13,157 nucleotides of DNA from Burkholderiales bacterium (lineage in GTDB: Bacteria > Pseudomonadota > Gammaproteobacteria > Burkholderiales > SG8-39), in assembly GCA_017880745.1 (NCBI GenBank), contig JADGRR010000032.1:1-13157 (forward strand). Direction: 5' to 3'. The translations under genes were made by a program, and so were the position numbers. Under the pieces are notes generated by a model. The model searched no databases, was not told the origin of the DNA, and saw nothing but the letters and a program-made list of their open reading frames with translations. This document shows, piece by piece, positions 1 through 5,443 of the stretch (positions are counted from its first letter, which is position 1; each line of letters opens with the position of its first letter).

Positions 1-1247
1 TCGCCAAGCCAGCCGGTGAGCACGGGTTTGGAAGAGCGCTGCCCGCAGTCGATGATGGTACGCGCCGCTTCCTCAGAGGCCAGAATCTGCTGTGGGGAGA
101 ACAGGGTCAACACCGCGTCGACGCCCTCGTCGGTGAGCAGGGGCGCGAGCGCCAGCGCAAGACGCGATGCTGTCGCGTCGCCAAGAAGGTCGACTGGATT
201 GCCGCGCGGCCAGTGCGCCGGCAGGCATGCGTCGAGCGCCGCGAGGGTTTGCGCCGACAACTGCGCGATTTCCACGCCCGCTTCGGCGGCGTAATCGGCA
301 GCCATGACACCCGGTCCGCCGCCGTTGCTGATGACGGCGAGCCGATTGCCGCGCGGCAGCCGCCCGGCGCCGATCAGCTGCTCGGCGGAGAACAGTTCAG
401 CGTAGGTCCTGACGCGAACCGCGCCGCATCGGCGCAGCACGGCATCGAATGCGTCATCGTCGCCTGAAGGCGATCCGGTGTGGCTCATGGCAGCCTTGGT
501 CCCGGAGAGATGGCGCCCGGCCTTGAGCACGATGACCGGCTTGGTGCGCGCTGCGGCGCGCAGCCCGGATATGAACCGGCGCGCGTTGCGCAGGCCCTCC
601 AGGTAGATCAGGATGCTGCGCGTCTGCGCGTCATGGGTCAGGTAGTCCAGGATCTCGCCGATGTCCAGATCGATCCCGGCGCCCATCGAGATCACGCTCG
701 AAAATCCGATATCCGAGGCTTGCGCCCCGTCCACCAGCGCTGCTGCAACCGCGCCGGACTGCGAAACCAGCGCAAGCGATCCGGGCAAGGCCATGCGGCG
801 CGCAAAGGTCGCGTTGAGCCCGATCAGCGGCCGCATGATGCCCAGGCAATTGGGCCCGATGACGCGCAGGCCGTGGGCGCGCGCCGCGGCGAGGACTTCC
901 TTCTCGAGCAACCGGCCATCGGCGCCGATTTCGCCGAAACCTGCCGAGAGCACCACTGCGCTTCGCGTGCCGGCACTGCCCGCCTGGTCGATGACAGCCG
1001 GGACCGTGGCGGCGGGGGTCGTCACCAGAATCAGGTCGACCCTGTGTCCGATGGCCGCAATCGATGGGTGGCACGGCAAGCCGGCCACGCTGCGGTACTT
1101 CGGATTGACGGCGATCAGCTCGCCGGCATATCCGCCTGAGCGCAGGTTGTCGAAGGCGATGCGCCCGAGCGAGCCCATGCGCTCGCTGGCGCCGATCACA
1201 GCGACGCTGCGTGGACAGAACAGGTGCTCGAGATAGTGGACACTCAT
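1..1247 (-). CDS. NDP-forming acyl-CoA synthetase (acetate--CoA ligase family), N-terminal part, runs off left edge
   Basis: The minus-strand frame is open from an ATG at 1247 to the window edge (415 codons visible). The N-terminus reads as a CoA-binding Rossmann domain (VAVIGASERMGSLGR near residues 15-29, then AVNPKY). A succinyl-CoA-ligase-like domain follows, with IGPNCLG, LVSQSGA and SMGAGIDLDIGE. The motif MSHTGSPSGDDDAF places His256 where succinyl-CoA synthetase alpha carries its phosphohistidine. GNPVDLLGDA and KPVLTGW near the edge are typical of the linker before the C-terminal ATP-grasp domain, which would lie outside. The family makes an acyl-CoA from acid, CoA and ATP through a phosphoenzyme, releasing ADP; the substrate cannot be read here. 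The start has only a weak Shine-Dalgarno. The gene is divergent from the cytochrome gene. Family assignment is confident; acid specificity is unknown, and some homologues are fused to an acetyltransferase domain. Confidence 0.9.
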   Translation of the reverse strand, partial: MSVHYLEHLFCPRSVAVIGASERMGSLGRIAFDNLRSGGYAGELIAVNPKYRSVAGLPCHPSIAAIGHRVDLILVTTPAATVPAVIDQAGSAGTRSAVVLSAGFGEIGADGRLLEKEVLAAARAHGLRVIGPNCLGIMRPLIGLNATFARRMALPGSLALVSQSGAVAAALVDGAQASDIGFSSVISMGAGIDLDIGEILDYLTHDAQTRSILIYLEGLRNARRFISGLRAAARTKPVIVLKAGRHLSGTKAAMSHTGSPSGDDDAFDAVLRRCGAVRVRTYAELFSAEQLIGAGRLPRGNRLAVISNGGGPGVMAADYAAEAGVEIAQLSAQTLAALDACLPAHWPRGNPVDLLGDATASRLALALAPLLTDEGVDAVLTLFSPQQILASEEAARTIIDCGQRSSKPVLTGWLG

Positions 1248-1491
1248 TGCTCTTGCCTATAAATCCCTGGTGCGGCTCGCACTATCGGGCGGCCAACGCG
1301 CTGCAGGATACAAACGATATCAGTTATCAACACCGAAGTGACAACGGGATTCCGGTTGCGTAATCGGCGGATTTCGCACGCTAGCTCACAAAGCGTTACA
1401 ACTACGCTGTCTTCTCGTCCGTGCTCCGGGGCGTTATTGGAGGTAGCGCCGCCGCTGCCATTCGGCACCGGCGTGGAGAACGGAGACAATC

Positions 1492-1599
1492 GTGAAGCTC
1501 AATATCCTGGGGATGATCCGAACAAGCCATGGAAGCGGTGGGACGCTTCCCTTCGCGCCAGGTCCGCCTGCAGATTCCCCAAGTCAGAGGAAGCTCTGA
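1492..1599 (+). pseudogene. Short ORF, possible N-terminal relic of an LLM-class flavin monooxygenase
   Basis: A GTG at 1492 follows a GGAGA Shine-Dalgarno (about 1481-1485) and opens a 35-codon frame. It begins VKLNILGMIRTSHGSG and then turns Pro-rich before a TGA. A start of the form ILGMI followed by a short polar stretch resembles, from memory, the N-terminus of luciferase-like (LLM) flavin-dependent oxidoreductases, which are usually well over 300 residues. No continuation is seen in any frame. It could be a truncated gene remnant, a leader ORF or chance. The ORF is certain as sequence; the family resemblance is weak. Confidence 0.25.
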
Positions 1600-1627
1600 T
1601 GTCGTCACGAACTTAAGCCGAGCTTCC
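1589..1627. repeat. 8-bp perfect inverted repeat upstream of the cytochrome gene
   Basis: GGAAGCTC (1589-1596) is matched by GAGCTTCC (1620-1627) across a 23-base spacer. The right arm ends 37 bases before the cytochrome start. It could be an operator-like palindrome, or a weak hairpin followed by a short T-run (1636-1639). The function is unknown. Confidence 0.45.
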
Positions 1628-1650
1628 GTCGGTGCGTTTTGTCAACAACG

Positions 1651-1657
1651 AAGAGGA
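1651..1657 (+). promoter_or_regulatory. Ribosome binding site fixing the cytochrome c start
   Basis: AAGAGGA lies 7 bases before the ATG at 1665. The upstream in-frame ATG at 1632 has no such site and would put charged residues ahead of the signal peptide, so 1665 is preferred. Confidence 0.7.
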
Positions 1658-1664
1658 ACATGAA

Positions 1665-1955
1665 ATGAAACGAGTATTTATTGTGGCTGGAACTGTTGTG
1701 GCACTGCTGAGCGCAGGGCAGGTGGCGGCAGCCGACGGCAAGGCGGTATACGAAAGTTCATGCAAGGGCTGCCATGCGGCGATGAAGCCGAAGACCGGAG
1801 ACAAGGAGGCTTGGGCGCCGCTGATCAAGCAGGGCGCCGATACGCTGACGGCTTCTGTCATCAAAGGCAAGGGCATGATGCCAGCGAAAGGCAAGGCTGC
1901 ATCCGATGCCGACGTCAAGGCCGCGGTCGAGTACATGCTGAGCCAGAGCAAGTAA
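1665..1955 (+). CDS. Small periplasmic c-type cytochrome (cytochrome c5-like)
   Basis: The 96-residue product starts at ATG 1665, behind a good ribosome binding site. Residues 1-23 form a Sec signal peptide (MKRVFIVAGTVVALLSAG, cleavage near VAAA). The mature protein has one haem-binding CKGCH (Cys33, Cys36, His37). Near the C-terminus is the cytochrome c5-type segment GKGMMPAKG, where Met72, directly before Pro, is the likely distal haem ligand. The end, AAVEYMLSQ, is also typical of the c5 family. It should carry single electrons in the periplasm between a dehydrogenase or bc1-type complex and an oxidase. No partner enzyme is adjacent, so the physiological partner is unknown. Downstream lies a long gene-poor stretch, so it is probably monocistronic. 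Confidence 0.92.
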   Translation: MKRVFIVAGTVVALLSAGQVAAADGKAVYESSCKGCHAAMKPKTGDKEAWAPLIKQGADTLTASVIKGKGMMPAKGKAASDADVKAAVEYMLSQSK

Positions 1956-2094
1956 CCCGCCGCGTCGTACCATCGCTGAAGGCTGATTGGCCAGTTTTTC
2001 CCGTAGATATTTCCGGTGACGACTGCATCAGTAACTTCATGAATTTTAACGGTTAATCTAGCGTGAAACGCGCGGAGAAAACGGGTCAATTCAA

Positions 2095-2134
2095 TTGCAG
2101 GGTCGAACGCCCCGTTGCAGGGCCGAATGCCCCG
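2095..2134. repeat. Tandem direct repeat, two 20-bp units
   Basis: TTGCAGGGTCGAACGCCCCG (2095-2114) is followed immediately by a second unit (2115-2134) that differs at two positions (T to C and C to T). Neither copy lies in a credible gene. It may be a duplication footprint; the function is unknown. Confidence 0.6.
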
Positions 2135-2401
2135 ACAGCGCTGGGGACAAAGCGCAGCACCTTAGTCAGCCAGAGGGCACCGGATTGACACTCGCCGGGA
2201 GCCAAGCCGAACTGAGGACGCAGGGAAAACGTAGAACGCTTTGCATCGCGCGGCGTGGCGAGCTTCTGATATAGCCCAAGGCCCATTGGGGTACAGGCAC
2301 CATGCGAACGCGGGTAATACCCCGCTGTAATGCGTTGGCCGGAATATTAGAGTGCGTACCAAGGTGAGCTGAAACCGCGACAACGTATCGGGAAAACCGA
2401 A

Positions 2402-2602
2402 ATGAATTTCGCCAGTATCGCTTGCGTCGACGGCACCGACTCGGGGGCAGTTTCTTCGAGTATCGTCGCCGCCGCTGTAGAGCTGGTGTTCGGTGTCGTG
2501 GACAATGCCGTGAGCTACTTTGCCAGGTCCGGCGCCAGCTTGTTCCCGATGGTCGCACTGTTGCTCGTCTGGAGCATTGTGCGGTTCGAGTACTGGCAGT
2601 AA
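2402..2602 (+). CDS. Small putative membrane protein, unknown
   Basis: This 66-codon ORF starts at ATG 2402 (MNFASIACVDGTDSG). The first 20 residues are mildly acidic. An Ala/Val-rich helix (about 19-33) and a second strongly hydrophobic segment, SLFPMVALLLVWSIV (about 46-60), come before the end RFEYWQ. The Shine-Dalgarno is weak. It is followed 13 bases later by a 27-codon ORF with a clear ribosome binding site, which makes the pair look translated. I do not recognise the family. A small hydrophobic protein beside another very small gene is reminiscent of filamentous-phage structural genes or of toxin-antitoxin-like small membrane proteins. The C-terminus lacks the basic residues expected of a phage coat protein, so this stays open. 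Confidence 0.35.
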   Translation: MNFASIACVDGTDSGAVSSSIVAAAVELVFGVVDNAVSYFARSGASLFPMVALLLVWSIVRFEYWQ

Positions 2603-2615
2603 CTGGGAGAACCCC

Positions 2616-2699
2616 ATGAACAATCAAGAGTGGTGGGCCGCGGTACGCAAGTGGACGGAATTTTGGCGCAAAGTCAACGAGAATCAAAATCGGCATTGA
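2616..2699 (+). CDS. 27-residue Trp-rich mini-protein, unknown
   Basis: ATG 2616 lies 13 bases after the stop of the 66-codon ORF, behind a GGGAGA Shine-Dalgarno (2605-2610). The peptide has four Trp in 27 residues (MNNQEWWAAVRKW, later FWRK) and ends in polar residues, QNRH. An amphipathic, cationic, Trp-rich helix of this kind would associate with membranes or with the neighbouring membrane peptide. No family is recognised, and a spurious ORF is possible. The ribosome binding site and tight spacing are the main support. Confidence 0.3.
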   Translation: MNNQEWWAAVRKWTEFWRKVNENQNRH

Positions 2700-2712
2700 T
2701 GTTCAGCGCCGT

Positions 2713-2740
2713 CCTGCTTGATTTCGGATTACCAAGCAGG
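2713..2740. repeat. Inverted repeat, 8-bp stem with 12-base loop
   Basis: CCTGCTTG (2713-2720) pairs perfectly with CAAGCAGG (2733-2740). It begins 13 bases after the 27-codon ORF and ends 4 bases before the next ATG (2745). No T-run follows, so a canonical terminator is unlikely. It may be a protein-binding palindrome or a hairpin covering the AGCAGG ribosome-binding-like sequence of the next ORF. Confidence 0.45.
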
Positions 2741-2744
2741 CGTT

Positions 2745-2897
2745 ATGGGAAAGACCATCGCCGCACCACATTGGGCGGCCATGCCGGTTCGGGCTGCTGC
2801 CGAGCACCGCAAGAACAGTACAGTACAAGACAATACGGGTGTATATGAGACGATTTACATGGAACTACCCATGTTCCGCGACGATTTCCCGCGTTAG
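2745..2897 (+). CDS. Doubtful 50-codon ORF, unknown
   Basis: A frame from ATG 2745 to TAG 2897 reads MGKTIAAPHWAAMPVRAAAE at the start and ends ELPMFRDDFPR. An AGCAGG sequence inside the preceding hairpin is the only Shine-Dalgarno candidate. There is no signal peptide, membrane segment or recognised motif. It is listed because it completes a small-ORF row in an otherwise empty region; it may well be noncoding. Confidence 0.15.
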   Translation: MGKTIAAPHWAAMPVRAAAEHRKNSTVQDNTGVYETIYMELPMFRDDFPR

Positions 2898-3032
2898 TCT
2901 GCGCCGCATGTACGGACCAACCCCGCATATCGGGAGCAGCTTTGCGGCATGCAGGGCATCGCCTGATCTGCGGTGCTGATCCGACTAATGACGCTTGAAC
3001 ACCCGTGCCGCAAGAATTGCCGAGTTTCATCC

Positions 3033-3058
3033 CAGTCCATGGCACGCGCCATGAACTG
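3033..3058. repeat. Strong hairpin upstream of tatA (11-bp stem, one mismatch, 4-base loop)
   Basis: CAGTCCATGGC (3033-3043), loop ACGC, then GCCATGAACTG (3048-3058). The arms pair at 10 of 11 positions. It sits 72 bases upstream of the tatA start. There is no T-tract after it, so it could be a factor-dependent stop, a regulatory palindrome or a structured leader. Confidence 0.5.
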
Positions 3059-3117
3059 ACCAGCGGAAGGAAGGCGCGGCAAACCAGCGTCAATACGCGC
3101 GTCGTTGTGAATCATTC

Positions 3118-3124
3118 AAAGGAG
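3118..3124 (+). promoter_or_regulatory. Strong ribosome binding site of tatA
   Basis: AAAGGAG lies 6 bases before ATG 3131 and is near consensus, which fixes the tatA start. Confidence 0.8.
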
Positions 3125-3130
3125 TAAGCA

Positions 3131-3373
3131 ATGGGTTCATTCAGTATTTGGCACTGGTTGATCGTGCTCACGATAGTCATGCTCGTATTCGGCACCAAGA
3201 AGCTGCGCAACATGGGCGGTGACTTGGGTGGCGCAGTGCGGGGGTTCAAGGAAGGCATGAAGGACGGCACCGCCGATGAGCCCGCCAATGCCGCCAGCAC
3301 CGCACAGGCCATTGACGGCAAGCTCATCGAGGGCGTCATCACGGAAAGATCCGAGCGTGCCGCAGCCAGGTAG
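3131..3373 (+). CDS. tatA: Twin-arginine translocase subunit TatA
   Basis: The 80-residue protein starts MGSFSIWHWLIV, with one N-terminal membrane helix (about residues 6-20). The hinge follows as FGTKKLRN (Phe20, Gly21), then an amphipathic helix with regularly spaced Gly and Lys (GGDLGGAVRGFKEGMK) and an unstructured tail. This is the standard TatA architecture and length. TatA forms the protein-conducting assembly that moves folded twin-arginine substrates across the inner membrane. tatB begins 9 bases after its stop, so the two are co-transcribed. In many betaproteobacteria tatABC follows hisI/hisE; here neither his genes upstream nor tatC downstream is present. Confidence 0.95.
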   Translation: MGSFSIWHWLIVLTIVMLVFGTKKLRNMGGDLGGAVRGFKEGMKDGTADEPANAASTAQAIDGKLIEGVITERSERAAAR

Positions 3374-3382
3374 GGCTCGCCC

Positions 3383-3790
3383 ATGTTCGACGTCGGTTTT
3401 TCCGAGCTGATTGTCATTGCCATGGTGGCGCTGGTGGTGATCGGTCCTGAGCGCATGCCCGGGGTCGCGCGCACCGTCGGGGCGCTGGTCGGCCGTGCGC
3501 AGCGCTACGTCAATCAGCTCAAAGCCGACATTCGGAGCGAAGTGGATCTGGACGAGTTCAAGCGCATCAAGTCCACTTTCTACGATGCCGCAAAGTCGAT
3601 CGAGCAATCGGTAAGTCAGGCCAGAGACGAACTCGACGCCACCGCGGAGTCAATCAACCAGAGCATTGCCGTGCAGTCCGAAACGCCGGCAGCCGTTGCC
3701 GTCGAAACGCCAAACGCTCGAGCGCAAATGGACCTCTGGATGGACTCCACGCCAGCCGCTGCGCCGGCGGCCGCCACGCCCAGGACGTGA
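3383..3790 (+). CDS. tatB: Twin-arginine translocase subunit TatB
   Basis: The 135-residue protein begins MFDVGFSELIVIAMVALVVI and then GPERMP. The conserved Glu8 and the GPE-R-P hinge are TatB signatures that separate it from TatA. A single membrane helix (7-20) is followed by a long helical region (about 27-90) and an Ala/Pro-rich tail (TPAAAPAAA). TatB binds TatC and receives Tat signal peptides. It is 9 bases downstream of tatA; the only ribosome-binding candidate, AGGTAGG (3369-3375), overlaps the tatA stop, suggesting coupled translation. The expected tatC is missing: the next gene is a lipoprotein behind its own probable -10 element. TatC must be encoded elsewhere, or this is a second, partial tat locus. 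Confidence 0.94.
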   Translation: MFDVGFSELIVIAMVALVVIGPERMPGVARTVGALVGRAQRYVNQLKADIRSEVDLDEFKRIKSTFYDAAKSIEQSVSQARDELDATAESINQSIAVQSETPAAVAVETPNARAQMDLWMDSTPAAAPAAATPRT

Positions 3791-3861
3791 CCCGCGCCCG
3801 AACTGCGCTCGGCGCACTCCTGGTTGTATCGGGGGGGCTGTGACTCGGCGAGTTCCGGAAC

Positions 3862-3867
3862 TATAAT
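3862..3867 (+). promoter_or_regulatory. Consensus -10 element upstream of the lipoprotein gene
   Basis: TATAAT lies 41 bases before the lipoprotein ATG, giving a leader of about 35 bases. The -35 region at 17 bases (CTGTGA, 3839-3844) is poor, so the promoter may be activator-dependent. It suggests the lipoprotein is transcribed separately from tatAB. Confidence 0.45.
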
Positions 3868-3908
3868 TGCCGCTACGGCCATCGCGCCTGCCCCCGGGGG
3901 ACATCAAG

Positions 3909-4280
3909 ATGAAACTCCGAAGTTCACGCTTTTCAGCGCTTGTCGCGTTCGCAGTATGCGTGCTCTCCGGCTGCGCCAGCGCCCTTCAGAGTGGCGTCGA
4001 AAGGCAGGCCGCCGAAGTCAAGGTGTATGAACCCGAGCAACTCGTGCAGGGCGAATATGAACTCGTGCGCTATCTTTGGGTGGATTCTTGGCGCACCGCC
4101 TTCTGGCTTCCGCGCGATTCGAGCGACGCCGAGGGCATTGCCTCGTTGCGGGCCGAGGCGGCCCGCCTGGGCGCGAACGGGCTGGTCAACGTGAGTTGCA
4201 GAGACCAGGGTCATTCCATGTGGTCCTGGAGTCGGAAGCCGGCGATCCTCTGCTACGGTAACGCGATCCGTGTGCGCTAA
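3909..4280 (+). CDS. RcsF-like outer-membrane lipoprotein (tentative)
   Basis: The 123-residue lipoprotein starts at ATG 3909, with a GGGGGA ribosome binding site (3896-3901). The signal peptide ends in the lipobox LSGC (19-22), so Cys22 would be lipidated. Residue +2 is Ala, which gives no inner-membrane retention signal and so suggests the outer membrane. The mature part has a helix, EGIASLRAEAARLGANGLVN, followed by a strand with Cys97 and a final strand with Cys115 (ILCYGNAIRVR). This helix-strand layout with paired cysteines resembles the RcsF/YbjQ-like fold of envelope-stress sensors; the resemblance is inferred by eye. No Rcs phosphorelay genes are nearby. The in-frame ATG at 3867 would bury the signal peptide and is rejected. 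It is certainly a lipoprotein; the family is only probable. Confidence 0.75.
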   Translation: MKLRSSRFSALVAFAVCVLSGCASALQSGVERQAAEVKVYEPEQLVQGEYELVRYLWVDSWRTAFWLPRDSSDAEGIASLRAEAARLGANGLVNVSCRDQGHSMWSWSRKPAILCYGNAIRVR

Positions 4281-4452
4281 CCATTTCAATCGAAAACGGA
4301 TGCGATCTGCCGTGGTCGCGGAGCCACTTGGAGACCGTACTCGGAACCTTCTCGCCACGCCAGAGCGCTTGGCCGCGTAACAATGCGGATGTTGCGTTCC
4401 GAGCGTCCTGAACTGCGTTATTTGGCGGACTATCGCATCTTCGCAATCCGCG

Positions 4453-5232
4453 CTATGGCCTTCCGCGATGCATCGACCCGCCGCCGAAAGCGGCGCCGTG
4501 AGAAAATCCCAACGCCGGCCGGCTCGCGAACGCCGGTGATTGACTCGCGAACACCGGCGGCCGACCGGTAAACACCGGAGACCGACCGGCAAACACCGGA
4601 GACCGACCGGCAAACACCGGAGACCGACCGGCAAACACCGGCGGCCGATTCACGAAATGCGGCCGATTTACGAATGCTGGTCGACGCACAAATGTTCTTG
4701 GTGGGACGACGATAAAGGAATATGAGGGCGGCCAAGGATTGTAAAAGCTCGGGTAATAGCCCGGGTAATATCCTTGGTCGTAGCTGCTGTAGTAGCTCGG
4801 CTCAGGTGGCGGCGGAGCAGGCGCAGGATAGTAGTCCCCGGGGTAGGATGATTGAGGCCCTAGCGGCGGCTGCTGCGCATACTGCTGTTCCTGGAGTTGA
4901 CGTTCGAGATTTTCGATTCTTGCCTCGAGCACCTGCTCTGTCGGGGTAACCGTTTGTTGCGAAGGTGCGACAGGCGATTGCGTGGCAGGTTTGGCCGCCG
5001 TCGCTAACAGTTCCACGCCGCTCACCCCGCTGCCATTGACGGGCTGCGCGTTGGAGATCACCAAATTGCCTCGCTCATCGGTCCACTTATATATGTCGCC
5101 CCAGGCGGTTGCCGGCGCGAGAAGTACTAAAAAGGCCGGCACAAGACCGAGCACGCGAAAATAGCCGTCAATGCGTGCAAACGACGCATCGGCATTCCGT
5201 GAATCCGGCAGGTGTGAAGCAAGAGCGAACAT
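4453..5232 (-). CDS. DUF4124 protein with coiled coil and seven-residue tandem repeats
   Basis: The 259-residue protein (ATG 5232; the frame also opens at a TTG at 5262) carries a signal-like hydrophobic segment, VLGLVPAFLVLLAPATAWG (27-45). The DUF4124 opening DIYKWTDERGNLVISN (46-61) follows. Residues about 98-120 (TEQVLEARIENLERQLQEQQ) form a short coiled coil. A Pro/Tyr-rich stretch (PPPPEPSYYSSYDQGYYPGY) then leads to a repeat region from about residue 180 with units such as RSPVFAG, several identical, ending Gly/His-rich. DUF4124 domains occur in many exported proteobacterial proteins of unknown role. The tail looks like a surface-exposed or cell-wall-spanning low-complexity linker. A GTG inside the frame just before the hydrophobic segment is an alternative start. 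The gene is divergent from the pilin. Confidence 0.8.
   Translation of the reverse strand: MFALASHLPDSRNADASFARIDGYFRVLGLVPAFLVLLAPATAWGDIYKWTDERGNLVISNAQPVNGSGVSGVELLATAAKPATQSPVAPSQQTVTPTEQVLEARIENLERQLQEQQYAQQPPLGPQSSYPGDYYPAPAPPPPEPSYYSSYDQGYYPGYYPSFYNPWPPSYSFIVVPPRTFVRRPAFVNRPHFVNRPPVFAGRSPVFAGRSPVFAGRSPVFTGRPPVFASQSPAFASRPALGFSHGAAFGGGSMHRGRP
4528..4653. repeat. 21-bp tandem repeat array inside the DUF4124 gene
   Basis: Six 21-bp units run from 4528 to 4653. Units 4570-4590, 4591-4611 and 4612-4632 are identical, starting AAACACCGGAGACC; the flanking three are diverged. On the right the pattern continues as 18-bp units (4654-4671 and 4672-4689). On the minus strand each 21-bp unit encodes seven residues of the type SPVFAGR. 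Because unit lengths are multiples of three, copy-number change keeps the frame. Confidence 0.9.
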
Positions 5233-5265
5233 AACCTCGCCACAAAAGCGATACTTACACAAACG

Positions 5266-5271
5266 ATTCTA
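5266..5271 (-). promoter_or_regulatory. Possible -10 element of the DUF4124 gene
   Basis: On the minus strand TAGAAT lies 33 bases before the ATG at 5232. The upstream region is a T-run with no good -35 hexamer, so this is a weak call. Confidence 0.3.
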
Positions 5272-5406
5272 GTCGCTTTTCCTCAAAAAAAATGTAACTT
5301 CTTGTAACCAGACCCGGATGGCGGCCATGCGCCAATCGGCCCGATCGCTTCTGCCGGAAATTGCCCGGATCACCTCTGCGTCTTTCCCGGCTGGCGAAAC
5401 AACGGT

Positions 5407-5412
5407 TATGAT
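5407..5412 (+). promoter_or_regulatory. Possible -10 element of the pilin gene
   Basis: TATGAT lies 31 bases upstream of the pilin ATG. The -35 candidate at 17 bases (TTCCCG, 5384-5389) is poor. No convincing sigma-54 site is seen, although some pilins use one. Confidence 0.3.
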
Positions 5413-5443
5413 GGCCTCACCGATGGCGCAGCAGAGCTGACTA

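Larger units (their letters stand above)
1248..1664. other. Divergent intergenic region with a possible gene relic and an inverted repeat
   Basis: This 417-base gap separates the acyl-CoA synthetase from the divergent cytochrome gene. It must hold promoters for both, but I found no convincing -35/-10 pair for either. It contains a short GTG-initiated ORF (1492-1599) and an 8-bp inverted repeat (1589-1596 with 1620-1627), listed separately. The other open frames here have no recognisable protein character. Confidence 0.5.
1956..3130. other. Gene-poor, lower-GC stretch (possible decayed or acquired segment)
   Basis: This gap of about 1.17 kb between the cytochrome gene and tatA has no recognisable full-size gene on either strand. 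By hand count the line 2341-2400 is 50% G+C, against 78% for 7681-7740. It holds a 20-bp tandem duplication (2095-2134), two small plus-strand ORFs with gene-like spacing (2402-2602 and 2616-2699), a doubtful third (2745-2897) and two hairpins (2713-2740 and 3033-3058). The long minus-strand frames through 2162-2696 are rich in Arg and Ser and show no family pattern. Confidence 0.6.

Noticed and set aside
1956..2015. Possible terminator after the cytochrome gene (GGC...GCC followed by TTTTT near 1996-2000)
   Set aside because: The stem has only three base pairs, too weak to call.
2302..2367. 21-codon ORF (MRTRVIPRCNALAG) ahead of the small membrane ORF
   Set aside because: No ribosome binding site and no coding character; an overlapping palindrome around 2312-2322 explains part of the sequence pattern.
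2162..2696. Long minus-strand open frames (153 and 176 codons) across the gene-poor region
   Set aside because: Rich in Arg, Ser and Pro with no domain pattern or ribosome binding site, and they overlap each other in different frames.
4281..4446. Minus-strand stretch reading LWRGEKVPSTVSKWL, faintly like an H-NS C-terminal DNA-binding motif
   Set aside because: The W-x-G-x3-P and W-L spacing does not fit the H-NS motif, the frame runs on antisense through the lipoprotein gene, and no start or upstream domain is visible.
4727..4779. Inverted repeat CCAAGGAT/ATCCTTGG within the DUF4124 gene
   Set aside because: It arises from the repetitive Tyr/Pro/Gln codons of the coding sequence and is too widely spaced to be a convincing element.
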